Positions 18,760-26,967 of a DNA stretch of 64,000 nucleotides are shown piece by piece (position 1 is the first letter of the stretch; each line of letters begins with the position of its first letter). The stretch comes from Pseudomonas putida NBRC 14164. GTDB lineage: Bacteria; Pseudomonadota; Gammaproteobacteria; Pseudomonadales; Pseudomonadaceae. The notes under the pieces are model-generated. The model had not been told where the DNA came from, searched no databases, and saw only the letters and a program-made list of their open reading frames with translations. The stretch covers positions 2,722,501 through 2,786,500 of the forward strand of contig NC_021505.1 in NCBI RefSeq assembly GCF_000412675.1, read 5' to 3'. The position numbers and the translations under genes are program-made.

Positions 18760-21700
18760 CAGAAGGTCATCTCCGCACCGACCAGCACGCCGTTGGCGCG
18801 CTCATAAAGATTGCCGCCCAGCGACTGCTGATACTCGGCACGCACTTTCAGCGAACCGCGGTAGGCGTTGTAGCGGTCGTCATCGAACCACCATTGCCAA
18901 CGCACGCCAACCCCGGCCCGGGCGTCCTGGCGCCAGTCGTTGCTCGGGTCCTGGCTGGAAAACTCGAAAAAGCCATAGGGCATGAGGGTTTGCGGGGTAC
19001 TGCCGGGAAGTTTCCAGGCATGGCCTTGCTGGTAGCGCGACAGCCAGGCGTGATCGCCGGCGCGGGTCCACCAGGCCGCGTCGAGGTAGAGGAAGCGCTC
19101 GTTCCAGTCGTCTTCATCCACCCGCCAGTCATTGCGCCAGTCGCCCTGGTCGAGGACCGAGGCGGTGGCGCGCAACAGCAGGTCGTTGCTCGATTCGGCA
19201 TGGTGGCGCAGGTCGCCCCAGTTGCCACCGACCTTGGCCGGGCTCAGTAGCTGGCCAAGGCTCAGGCCGCGGTAGTGCGCTTCGTCGATCTGCCGCTGGT
19301 GGTACAGCTCGGCGTACAGGTTGAGGTTGGCCTGGCCGAGCGGCTTGTAGCGCAGGCCGACCCCGGTACCCATGCTTTGCGCATAGTCGGTGCGGCTCTG
19401 GCCACCGAACAGTACCCGGCCGTACACCGACAGGGTGCTGCCGTTGCGGCTGGGTTCTTCGCCCAGGGCATGGTCCCACATGGCCAACTGCACGTTCTGC
19501 GATCGGGCACGGCGTGAGCTGCCGCTGCGCTGGCCGTTGTCGAGGAACTTGTCGTTGGTCGAGGTGCCGGCGGGTGACCAGGTGCTGGCCAGGGTGATGG
19601 TGTCACGCCGTGACAAGCTTTCGTGGGCTCGGCGCTGGCGGTATTTGCGGGCTTCCAGGCTGCCGTATTCGTCGTCACCGTCGACCAGGTTCTGCTCCAC
19701 ATCGAGGATGCGGCGCAGCTCGCGGCGTGCCGAGGCACTGTCTTCGGCTTCGTCGTAGCGCAAGGCCAGGGTTTCGCCGAGGCGGTAATCCTCGGGGAAG
19801 TCATGCGTGGCACGCTCCAGGTAGGGGATCGACTGGCGGCGCTGGGCCCTGTCTGTCGAGCCGGCGAGGCGCATGCCGTAGTCGGCCCGGTAACGCGGCT
19901 GATCGGGGGCCAGGCGCACGGCTTCGGCGAGCCAGGCCATGCTCTGGGCGCTGTCGCCGGCCAGTTGCGCGGTGCTGGCCGCGGCGTAGTAGTGGTCGGC
20001 CCGGGGGTTGCTTGCCAAGGCATGGCGCTGGAAACCCAAGGCCGCCTGGTAATTGCCCTGGCGCTGGGCAATGGCTGCGCCCAGTGCCCAGTCATCGGCG
20101 CTGTGGTGTGCGGCAGCGTCCCAATAGCGCCGGGCCGCGTCAGCGTCGCCTGCGTTCAGCGCGCCACCGGCGGCCGTGAGGCGGGCGTTGTCGGTCCAGG
20201 CGCTGTCCGGCAGGCTGCGCCAGATAGGCAGCGCGGCCTCGGAGTCGCCGGCCGCTTCAAGTGCATAGGCCAACGCCAGGCGGTTGCCGGCGTCGCCCAG
20301 GCGCTCGGCGGCCTGGTAGTAGACCACCGCTTCACCGGGTTGGTCGGGCATGGCGCAGCGGCCCAGGGCGCGGTACTGGCCGGGCTCGCGGGGGGTGGAC
20401 GGCACCGCCTGGCGAACGGCGTCGCACTGGCCGGCCTCGGCCAGGCGGCCGAGCAACTGGGCACGGGTATTGGCATCGACCCGCGGGATCAGGCCGAGCA
20501 TGCGGTGGCTGTCCAGAGGCCCATCGTTGCGGGCATACAGGTTGCCCAGGCGCTGCAACAGCGATGGGCTGAGGCGGCCCTGACGGCGCTCGTAGGCCTG
20601 TTCCAGCAGTTGCCGGGCGTGACCGGTCTGGCCCTGTTCCACCAGCAGGAACGTAGCTTGCTCCAATGCGGCCAGGTCGCCACTTTGCCGGTAGCGGTCT
20701 TCCCATTCTCTGGCTGTGCGCGGTTGTGGGGGTTGCGGCGGGTCACCATACAGGCGTTGCTTGAGCACGGCGTAGGCGCGCGTGTCGGTAGTGGGTGTGC
20801 AGCCTTTGAACTGTTCGCGGGCCAGGTCCGGGTCATGGCGTGACAGCCAGTCGACGGTGTCCAGGCAGGGGCGTTGCAGGTCGTTGCTCAGGCGGCGCAC
20901 CAGTGCCGCATCATTACCTTCGCGGGCCAGCTCCCACAGTTGCTGGCGCTGGTCGGGCTGATTCAATTGATCTGGCGGCAGCGACTGCAGCCAGCGCTGG
21001 GCTTGCTGGTTGTGGCCCATGGCAATGGCGCGGTTGGCCATGGCCAGGCGCGCCTGGTCAGCTGCTTGAGGAGAGGGCGCGCTGGGCAGCAGTTTGTTCA
21101 ACCCTTTTTCATCCACCTGCTGGACATAGGCATTGGCCAGGCGTTGCCAGTCTTCGGCGGGCAACTGGCCCTTGTCGGCGAGCGGCTGCAGTTGCTCGAT
21201 GGTTTCCTTCCAGTTGCGCAGTTGTTCGGCGAAGTTGGCCCGGACCAGGCGCAATACCTGGCCATCATCCCTGGGCGGCAACTGGCTGAGCCAGTCCAGC
21301 GCCTTGCCCGCGCCACCGAATTTGGCCAGGCTCAGGCTGTAGGCCTGCCACAGGCGCACGCGTTGATTGCCCTCACTGGCAGCCAGCCATTGTTCCACCT
21401 GGCTTGCCGGCGGTGGGTCCTGTTCGATCCAGGTCAGGCGCAGTTCGAGCAGGGCGTCGGCGTATTCGGGGCTGCCGTCGAGCTGTGCGGCCAGCGCTTC
21501 GGCTTCCTCGTAGCGGCGTTGATGGGCCAGGGCTTCTACCAGCAGTGCGCGGGCCTCGTCGTTGTTCGGCACCCGGCCCAGCACGTGACGGGTCAGGCGC
21601 TCGACCTCGGCCCAGTTGTCTTTCTTGGCCTCACGATAGCCGCGGTCCATGAACGGGAAGCTGGTGAACCGCTGGAAGTCGGTCATCGGTGCCGAGGCGT

Positions 21701-21764
21701 CGACAGGCAGCGCGGCGCAGCACAGCAACAGGCCAGTGAAAGTGAGGGAAAAGCGCGGCTTCAT
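18759..21764 (-). CDS. nfrA: NfrA-like outer-membrane protein (N4 receptor family)
   Basis: 1001-residue exported protein. A signal peptide (to about residue 24, PVDASA) is followed by a long stretch of TPR-like helical repeats (for example NNDEARALLVEALAHQRRYEEAEALA; GMHNQQAQRW-type pairs; AGDSEAALPIWRSLP), then a C-terminal beta-barrel ending in phenylalanine (GVLVGAEMTF). This TPR-plus-barrel layout is that of exopolysaccharide export porins such as BcsC/PgaA and of E. coli NfrA, the receptor for phage N4. It overlaps nfrB by 4 bp upstream and the ybcH-like gene by a base downstream. Probable role: carrying the polymer made by NfrB across the outer membrane. Confidence 0.88.
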   Translation of the reverse strand: MKPRFSLTFTGLLLCCAALPVDASAPMTDFQRFTSFPFMDRGYREAKKDNWAEVERLTRHVLGRVPNNDEARALLVEALAHQRRYEEAEALAAQLDGSPEYADALLELRLTWIEQDPPPASQVEQWLAASEGNQRVRLWQAYSLSLAKFGGAGKALDWLSQLPPRDDGQVLRLVRANFAEQLRNWKETIEQLQPLADKGQLPAEDWQRLANAYVQQVDEKGLNKLLPSAPSPQAADQARLAMANRAIAMGHNQQAQRWLQSLPPDQLNQPDQRQQLWELAREGNDAALVRRLSNDLQRPCLDTVDWLSRHDPDLAREQFKGCTPTTDTRAYAVLKQRLYGDPPQPPQPRTAREWEDRYRQSGDLAALEQATFLLVEQGQTGHARQLLEQAYERRQGRLSPSLLQRLGNLYARNDGPLDSHRMLGLIPRVDANTRAQLLGRLAEAGQCDAVRQAVPSTPREPGQYRALGRCAMPDQPGEAVVYYQAAERLGDAGNRLALAYALEAAGDSEAALPIWRSLPDSAWTDNARLTAAGGALNAGDADAARRYWDAAAHHSADDWALGAAIAQRQGNYQAALGFQRHALASNPRADHYYAAASTAQLAGDSAQSMAWLAEAVRLAPDQPRYRADYGMRLAGSTDRAQRRQSIPYLERATHDFPEDYRLGETLALRYDEAEDSASARRELRRILDVEQNLVDGDDEYGSLEARKYRQRRAHESLSRRDTITLASTWSPAGTSTNDKFLDNGQRSGSSRRARSQNVQLAMWDHALGEEPSRNGSTLSVYGRVLFGGQSRTDYAQSMGTGVGLRYKPLGQANLNLYAELYHQRQIDEAHYRGLSLGQLLSPAKVGGNWGDLRHHAESSNDLLLRATASVLDQGDWRNDWRVDEDDWNERFLYLDAAWWTRAGDHAWLSRYQQGHAWKLPGSTPQTLMPYGFFEFSSQDPSNDWRQDARAGVGVRWQWWFDDDRYNAYRGSLKVRAEYQQSLGGNLYERANGVLVGAEMTF

Positions 21765-23935
21765 GCCACCTCCCGGGTCAGGTCAAGGGCGGCCTGCTGC
21801 TCGATGGCCTGTTCGTCAAGCGCCTGCTGCAACACCTGTGCGGTGATGATGCCGCGGGCGATCAGGTGCTCGCCCAGGCTTTGGTGCTCGGGGTCGAAGT
21901 CGATCAGCGCCTGGTTGAACAGGGTGACCGGGACCATGCCGCGCACCTGCAACAGCGTACCGAGCATGATCTGGTGGTGGCTGACACGCTCCAGCAGCGC
22001 TTCATCGTCCTGATGGCGCTCCAGAATGGCCAGCATGTCGCGGGTTTCCGGCTTCTGCCAAGGGCTTGGGTAGTGGTAGCGCAGGCCCAGGGTTACCCGG
22101 CCCTGCGGCGCCAGTCGCACGCGGACCGGGCGTTTCAGGTAGCGGCTGATCACCCCCAGCGACACTTGGCTGACCGGGCTTTCGCTGGCAAGGATCAGCG
22201 TGTCGCCGTCTTCGGCAACGGGCAGCACGCCATAGTGCGTCGCCAGTTTGCGTGGCAGTGTGGCAATCAGTTGCGGGTCGAGCTTGAACGGGTTAAGCGG
22301 CGCCCAGGGCAGGTCCAGCTGCTCGGCCAGGGTGGCCACCAGTTGTTCGCTGTTCACCCAGCCCCGCAACAGCAATTCGCGGCCCAGGCGCCGGCGTACC
22401 GGGCTGGTGATTGCCTGTTGCAACTGCTCGTCACTGATCAGCCCTTTGGCCACCAGACGCTGGCCCAGCGGCGTGCGGGCAGGGGCTGCGATGGCGGGGA
22501 ATTCATGGGTGGTCTTGTCCCAGGCCACGCGCCGTGAGTCGCCCATTTCCATCACTTGGCGCAGGGCACGCAGGTTGGCGAAGAAGTTGACGAAGTTGCT
22601 CCACATCATCCGCGGTGCCGACAGAAGGCCTTCGCCGATGCCGTAGAAACGGGTGACGAACCAGCCGCGCTGGAACAGGCGATTGAACAGCATCAGCCCG
22701 TTCAGCCACAGCAGGGTAGACAGCAGCCAACTGTCGCTAAGGATCGACATGAAGCGCCACGAGTCCGGCGCAATCACCGTGACCAGCCACATGGCCAGCA
22801 ACACCAGCAGCAACATGTTGACCAAAAAGCTCAGCAGGTAGGCGAACAGCCCACGGCGGTCGCGCCAGAGGAAGTAGTTGAGTGCGCCCTTGCGGCTCCA
22901 GCCGAGGTTGCTGGTGCCCTGGAACACGATGCCGACGATCCACCGCGACTTCTGCCGGATGGCATGCTGCCAGTCACGCGGGAAGTGCTCGCGCACGCAG
23001 ATCACCTGGGAGAATTCCCGGCTCATGCCCGGGCGCCACTCCTGCTTCAGGGTCAGCGCCGGGTCGGTGATGGAATAACGGGCGAAAATGCACTTCATGC
23101 CCTTTTGCTTCAGACGAAAGCCAATGTCGTAGTCTTCGGTGAGGCTCTGCACGTCGAAGGCAATGCCGTCGCCGTCCTCCAGCAGCGCACTGATGGCGCG
23201 GCGGCTGAAGCAGGTACCGACACCGGCGCTGGGCACCTGGCCGGTCAGCGCTTCGCGGACGATGACGTCCTTGCCGTGGTTTTCGGCAAACTCGTCGACA
23301 TAGTGGCCGGCGGTAAAACCTTTCCATTCCGGTGCGTAGGGGTAGACCGGGATCTGGATCATGTCCTTGTTCGGCAGCAGGTAGTTGAACAGGCGCAGCT
23401 CCATGGGCGAGATCACGTCTTCGGCGTCATGCAGGATGAAACCGGCGAACTCGATGCCGGCGTCCTGCTGGAAGCGCAGCAGGGCGTCGATGATGTTGTT
23501 CAGGCAGTCGGCCTTGCTGGTGGGCCCAGGGCGTGCGCACACCACCTTGTGCACGTTGGGGTAGTGCAGGCACACCGCGTCGACGTCGGCCTGGGTTTGC
23601 GGGTCGTTGGGGTAGGTGCCGACGAAAATCTGGTAGTTCTCGTAGTCGATGGTGGAGGCCGCCAGGCGCGCCATTTCACCGACCACGCCCACTTCGTTCC
23701 AGGCCGGGACCATGATGGCCAGGGGTTTTTCCGGCACTTCGTACAGGCGCTTTTCGTCGGCCTTTTCGTACTTGTCATACACGCGAAAGCGCCGGATCAA
23801 CTTGCGGACCCAGTAGCACAGGTCGATGAACAGGTCGTCCAGGCCCAGCAGGAACATCAGCGAGGCAAGGATGATGGCCAGGATCTTCAGGCCGAACAGC
23901 ACGTAGGTGAGAAAATCGATGAATGCCAGGCTCAT
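21761..23935 (-). CDS. nfrB: NfrB-like glycosyltransferase with c-di-GMP-binding MshEN repeats
   Basis: 724-residue inner-membrane GT2 glycosyltransferase closely resembling E. coli NfrB. Two N-terminal hydrophobic segments (TYVLFGLKILAIILASLMFLLGL) precede the catalytic domain: MVPAWNEVGVVGEMA, the DAED metal site in GFILHDAEDVISPMELR, the TED base in SLTEDYDIGFRL, and QKSRW. Further helices follow. The C-terminal quarter has two MshEN-type segments (LGQRLVAKGLISDEQLQQAI...LGRELLLRG, near 480-540, and LGTLLQVRGMV...SLGEHLIARGIITAQVLQQAL near 640-715), which bind c-di-GMP in E. coli NfrB. ATG 23933-23935 is chosen for family agreement although its ribosome site is weak; 34 more codons are open upstream. 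Confidence 0.9.
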   Translation of the reverse strand: MSLAFIDFLTYVLFGLKILAIILASLMFLLGLDDLFIDLCYWVRKLIRRFRVYDKYEKADEKRLYEVPEKPLAIMVPAWNEVGVVGEMARLAASTIDYENYQIFVGTYPNDPQTQADVDAVCLHYPNVHKVVCARPGPTSKADCLNNIIDALLRFQQDAGIEFAGFILHDAEDVISPMELRLFNYLLPNKDMIQIPVYPYAPEWKGFTAGHYVDEFAENHGKDVIVREALTGQVPSAGVGTCFSRRAISALLEDGDGIAFDVQSLTEDYDIGFRLKQKGMKCIFARYSITDPALTLKQEWRPGMSREFSQVICVREHFPRDWQHAIRQKSRWIVGIVFQGTSNLGWSRKGALNYFLWRDRRGLFAYLLSFLVNMLLLVLLAMWLVTVIAPDSWRFMSILSDSWLLSTLLWLNGLMLFNRLFQRGWFVTRFYGIGEGLLSAPRMMWSNFVNFFANLRALRQVMEMGDSRRVAWDKTTHEFPAIAAPARTPLGQRLVAKGLISDEQLQQAITSPVRRRLGRELLLRGWVNSEQLVATLAEQLDLPWAPLNPFKLDPQLIATLPRKLATHYGVLPVAEDGDTLILASESPVSQVSLGVISRYLKRPVRVRLAPQGRVTLGLRYHYPSPWQKPETRDMLAILERHQDDEALLERVSHHQIMLGTLLQVRGMVPVTLFNQALIDFDPEHQSLGEHLIARGIITAQVLQQALDEQAIEQQAALDLTREVA

Positions 23936-24127
23936 ATGGCAGGCACCGGCATGGCAGAGTGGGCCATCGTCTTTATCCTCGCTCGCTTCCCTCGACGAAG
24001 TTGTACGAAATGTCACTTCTGTACGGGATAGATACAAGCAGCCCTATACGCTGTTGTCCAAATTTCGGGCTTTTTCTTGTGAGCTACATCTTGTAGCTTT
24101 ACAGGTCGTTCATTCAGGGAGCTGAAC
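23936..24127. promoter_or_regulatory. Divergent nfrB / PACE intergenic region
   Basis: The region is AT-richer than its flanks. It carries a perfect inverted repeat AGCTACA-TCT-TGTAGCT at 24082-24098, and TGTACG twice at 24002-24007 and 24020-24025, 18 bp apart. The inverted repeat is a candidate repressor site for the transporter gene 30 nt downstream; the TGTACG pair may be part of the nfrB control region. Confidence 0.35.
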
Positions 24128-24559
24128 ATGCAAGGCAAGGCCCGCAAGATCGTCCAGGCCATTCTCTATGAAGCCATCGCGGTTGCCTGCGTGGCGCCCG
24201 CGCTGGAGCTGGCGTTCGGTGCCGGCATGGCGCAGTCGACGGTGCTGTCGGTGCTGATGTCAGGCATCGCGATGAGCTGGAACATGGGCTACAACTGGGT
24301 GTTCGAGCGCTGGGAAGCGCGCCAGCGCCAGCGTGAGCGCACATTCATGCGGCGCTTGCTGCACGCCTTGGGCTTCGAGGGCGGATTGGTGGTGATCCTG
24401 CTGCCACTGGTGGCGTACTGGCTGGATGTGAGCCTGTGGGCGGCGCTGCTGACCAACCTGGCGTTGTTCGTGTTCTTCTTCGTCTACGCCTTTGCCTTCC
24501 AGTGGGGCTTCGACAAGGTGTTCGATGTGCCGCTTTCGGCGCAGCAAGCCAAGTGTTGA
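24128..24559 (+). CDS. PACE family efflux transporter (AceI-like)
   Basis: 143-residue inner-membrane protein with four predicted helices in two tandem bacterial-transmembrane-pair repeats. The conserved acidic residue of the family, E15 in AILYEA, is present, as is the conserved SWNMGYNWVFE stretch after the second helix. PACE proteins export biocides such as chlorhexidine and, as natural substrates, short polyamines. It is monocistronic by position, divergent from nfrB. Its stop codon is only 35 nt before the ilvA leader peptide, so read-through into that leader is possible. Confidence 0.85.
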   Translation: MQGKARKIVQAILYEAIAVACVAPALELAFGAGMAQSTVLSVLMSGIAMSWNMGYNWVFERWEARQRQRERTFMRRLLHALGFEGGLVVILLPLVAYWLDVSLWAALLTNLALFVFFFVYAFAFQWGFDKVFDVPLSAQQAKC

Positions 24560-24593
24560 CTTTGTGCCGCACTAACGGCTAAGTTCCTACCCC

Positions 24594-24656
24594 ATGAATA
24601 CATTCCCGCATGTGAACGCCATTATTATTACCGCCATTATCAGCTTGGCGGGCTAG
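24594..24656 (+). CDS. ilvA leader peptide (Ile-rich attenuator peptide)
   Basis: 20-codon ORF encoding MNTFPHVNAIIITAIISLAG, stop TAG 24654-24656. Codons 10-12 are ATT ATT ATT and 15-16 ATT ATC, so five of twenty residues are isoleucine, plus two threonine: the product and substrate of the pathway entered by the downstream IlvA. It lies immediately before a strong terminator and 84 nt before ilvA. Its Shine-Dalgarno sequence is poor, which lowers certainty of high translation. By analogy with other amino-acid leaders the ribosome would sense charged tRNA-Ile. Confidence 0.8.
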   Translation: MNTFPHVNAIIITAIISLAG

Positions 24657-24697
24657 CGCGTACGTGCACCGAACCCGCCCTGGAGGCGGGTTTTTTC
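24647..24697 (+). terminator. ilvA attenuator (antiterminator arm and terminator)
   Basis: Terminator stem AACCCGCC (24672-24679) / GGCGGGTT (24685-24692) with a 5-nt loop, followed by T-rich TTTTTTCTCT. The last leader codons contain GGCGGG (24647-24652), which is exactly complementary to CCCGCC at 24674-24679, giving a competing antiterminator. A ribosome stalled on the Ile codons leaves that arm free; one reaching the stop codon covers it and lets the terminator form. Confidence 0.82.
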
Positions 24698-24739
24698 TCT
24701 CTGACTCCTGGGCAACATAAAAAAGCCAAGGAGTCATCG

Positions 24740-26299
24740 ATGACCAGCTTCAGCGTCCCTCGTCCTACCGTCACCCCCCAGCAACTGCTGTCGGAGCAGG
24801 TGCGGCGCATTCTGGCCGCGCCGGTGTACGACCTGGCCATCGAAACGCCGCTGCAAGCCGCGCCTGCACTGTCTGCCAGCCTGGGTAACCAGGTGCTGCT
24901 CAAGCGCGAAGACCTGCAACCTACCTTCTCGTTCAAGATCCGCGGCGCCTACACCCGTTTGTCACGCCTGAGTGCTGTGCAGCGCGAGCGTGGGGTAATC
25001 ACCGCCTCGGCGGGCAACCATGCCCAGGGCGTGGCCCTGGCGGCGTCGCACCTGGGCATGAAGGCCACCATCGTCATGCCGACCACCACGCCGTCACTCA
25101 AAGTTGAGGGGGTGCGGTCGCGCGGCGGGCATGTGGTGCTGCACGGTGAGAGCTTCCCGCACGCCCTGGCCCATGCCCTGACGCTGGCCGACAGCGAAGG
25201 CGCCACCTTCGTGCCGCCGTTCGATGACCCGGACGTGATCGCCGGGCAAGGCACCGTGGCCATGGAGATCCTGCGCCAGCGCCCGGGCGCGCTGGACGCC
25301 ATTTTCGTACCGGTGGGCGGTGGCGGGCTGATCGCCGGTATCGCTGCCTACGTGAAGTACCTGCGCCCCGAGGTGAAGGTGATTGGCGTCGAGCCGGAGG
25401 ACTCCAACTGCCTGCAGGCCGCCATGGCCGCCGGCGAGCGGGTGATCCTGCCGCAGGTCGGCACCTTCGCCGACGGTGTAGCGGTGGCGCAGATCGGCGC
25501 TCATTGCTTCGAGCTGTGCCGGCATTTTGTCGACGAAGTGGTAAGCGTCAGCAGTGACGAGTTGTGCGCGGCGATCAAGGACATCTACGACGACACCCGG
25601 TCGATCACCGAGCCTTCTGGTGCCCTGGCCGTAGCCGGGATCAAGAAGTACGTGGCACGCGAAGGCGTGCAAGGGCAGACCTTGGTGGCCATTGACTCCG
25701 GGGCGAACGTCAACTTCGACCGCCTGCGCCATGTGGCCGAGCGGGCCGAGCTGGGCGAGCAGCGCGAGGCGATCATCGCCGTGACCATCCCCGAGCAGCC
25801 AGGTAGCTTCCGCGCCTTCTGCCAGGCGCTGGGCAAGCGTCAGATCACCGAATTCAACTACCGCTACTACCCAGGCAAGGAAGCGCGCCTGTTCGTCGGG
25901 GTGCAGACTCACCCGGTGCACGACCCGCGTGATCAGCTGTTGGCCAACCTTCGTGAGCAGGGCTACAGCGTGCTGGACCTGACCGACAACGAGCTGGCCA
26001 AACTGCATGTGCGCCATACCGTGGGCGGCCACGCAGCGCCGGGCGCTGATGAGCGGGTGCTGCGCTTCGAGTTTCCCGAGCGCCCAGGGGCGTTGCTGGG
26101 CTTCCTGGAGCGGCTGGGCAAGCGCTGGAACATCAGCCTGTTCCATTACCGCAACCACGGCGCGGCGGAGGCGCGGGTGTTTGCCGCGCTGGAGGTGCCC
26201 GGGGATGAGTTGGCAGGCTTGCCGTTGGCGCTGGACGAGATGGGGTATCGGTATTGGGATGAGACTGACAACCCGGCGTACCAGCTGTTCCTGGGCTGA
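24740..26299 (+). CDS. ilvA: Biosynthetic threonine ammonia-lyase
   Basis: 519-residue PLP enzyme converting threonine to 2-oxobutanoate, the first step to isoleucine. The PLP lysine is K66 in PTFSFKIRGAY; the glycine loop is VPVGGGGLIAGIAAY; serine-rich SSDELCAAIKD follows. The C-terminal third holds two ACT-like regulatory subdomains (from about residue 340, AIIAVTIPEQPGSFRAF, and about 437, LRFEFPERPGALLGFLERLG), marking the isoleucine-inhibited biosynthetic form. Control is likely at two levels: end-product binding and the upstream leader attenuator. Confidence 0.95.
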   Translation: MTSFSVPRPTVTPQQLLSEQVRRILAAPVYDLAIETPLQAAPALSASLGNQVLLKREDLQPTFSFKIRGAYTRLSRLSAVQRERGVITASAGNHAQGVALAASHLGMKATIVMPTTTPSLKVEGVRSRGGHVVLHGESFPHALAHALTLADSEGATFVPPFDDPDVIAGQGTVAMEILRQRPGALDAIFVPVGGGGLIAGIAAYVKYLRPEVKVIGVEPEDSNCLQAAMAAGERVILPQVGTFADGVAVAQIGAHCFELCRHFVDEVVSVSSDELCAAIKDIYDDTRSITEPSGALAVAGIKKYVAREGVQGQTLVAIDSGANVNFDRLRHVAERAELGEQREAIIAVTIPEQPGSFRAFCQALGKRQITEFNYRYYPGKEARLFVGVQTHPVHDPRDQLLANLREQGYSVLDLTDNELAKLHVRHTVGGHAAPGADERVLRFEFPERPGALLGFLERLGKRWNISLFHYRNHGAAEARVFAALEVPGDELAGLPLALDEMGYRYWDETDNPAYQLFLG

Positions 26300-26318
26300 C
26301 AGTTAATTTGAGTAGACA

Positions 26319-26343
26319 CCGGGGGCCGCTGTGCGGCCCCCGG
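26319..26343 (+). terminator. Terminator-like hairpin after ilvA
   Basis: Perfect 11-bp stem CCGGGGGCCGC (26319-26329), loop TGT, GCGGCCCCCGG (26333-26343), 20 nt after the ilvA stop. There is no U-run after it, so it may act as an mRNA 3' stabiliser or Rho-linked end rather than a classical terminator. Confidence 0.6.
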
Positions 26344-26391
26344 TTGCGCCCGCAGGGATCGCACGGGCGCCTGTATGTCGAGCGCCCACGA

Positions 26392-26598
26392 TCACCCCAC
26401 TTCACTTCGCTTGTTCAATTGCTCGCACTGCACCTGCGCATCCGTCCGGCTCGGGTAGCTCGGCGTGAGCCGCTCCTTCGCCTGGTTGTCATAAATGTCG
26501 AACCCTCCACACACGGTAGCGGCGTAGTAGCGGCTACCCACGCGGAACGACTCCTTTTCTATCGGCACCGCAGGAACGATAACGAATCTGGTTTGCAT
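26392..26598 (-). CDS. Small hypothetical protein, 68 aa
   Basis: 68 residues beginning MQTRFVIVPAVPIEKESFRV, with one cysteine in the middle (ATVCGGFDIYD) and one near the end. It has no signal peptide or membrane helix and I do not recognise a domain. It is supported as a real gene by an excellent ribosome site (GGGGAGG, eight bases before ATG 26596-26598) and a plausible promoter just upstream. It stands alone between convergent ilvA and the WaaZ-like gene. Confidence 0.65.
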   Translation of the reverse strand: MQTRFVIVPAVPIEKESFRVGSRYYAATVCGGFDIYDNQAKERLTPSYPSRTDAQVQCEQLNKRSEVG

Positions 26599-26627
26599 GT
26601 TTTGTGCCTCCCCAGGCAGAGACTTAA

Positions 26628-26656
26628 GTATTAGTCTCGCCCGTGATAAGCATCAA
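26628..26656 (-). promoter_or_regulatory. Possible sigma70 promoter of the 68-aa gene
   Basis: On the minus strand TTGATG (26651-26656), 17-nt spacer, TAATAC (26628-26633), about 30 nt before the start codon. The boxes match consensus at 4/6 and 3/6 positions. Confidence 0.4.
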
Positions 26657-26885
26657 GCAGGCTCATGAATAAAACCGCGTTTGATGAAAAGGCGGCGGCC
26701 CGTCTGTCGCCTCCAGAGTGGTAATCGGTATTCCTGATCCAAAGTGGGGGGAACAACCCTTGGGCCAAGTGGTCTGCTGAGATGGCCTAAGTCGAACCAG
26801 GCGGCATTGAACATGCACCGTCTGAGCGCTTTGCAGCGCTTCAGAACCCCGCCAGTCAGGGACATGGCGGTCGATTATGTTCAGG

Positions 26886-26922
26886 TAGGTAAAGTTAGGT
26901 AAAAGCGGCCACGGCATATACA
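26886..26922 (+). promoter_or_regulatory. Direct-repeat operator and -10 box before waaZ-like gene
   Basis: TAGGTAAA occurs at 26886-26893 and 26896-26903 (10-nt period). A -10-like TATACA lies at 26917-26922, so the second repeat overlaps the -35 position. This is the layout of promoters activated by PhoP/PmrA-type regulators. The rest of the 26599-26967 interval, of lower GC than its flanks, holds no gene I can support. Confidence 0.4.
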
Positions 26923-26967
26923 CGGATCAGTATTGTGGTTTGTACTGTCCAGTTAAAGATGCCATTG

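Noticed and set aside
24556..24584. TTGACT as -35 box of an ilvA leader promoter
   Set aside because: At 17 nt the matching -10 is CTAAGT (2 of 6), and it would leave the leader nearly without a 5' end; the real promoter is more likely inside the PACE gene.
26653..26865. 70-codon minus-strand frame in the gap before the waaZ-like gene
   Set aside because: No ribosome site, basic random-looking composition, no similarity I recognise.
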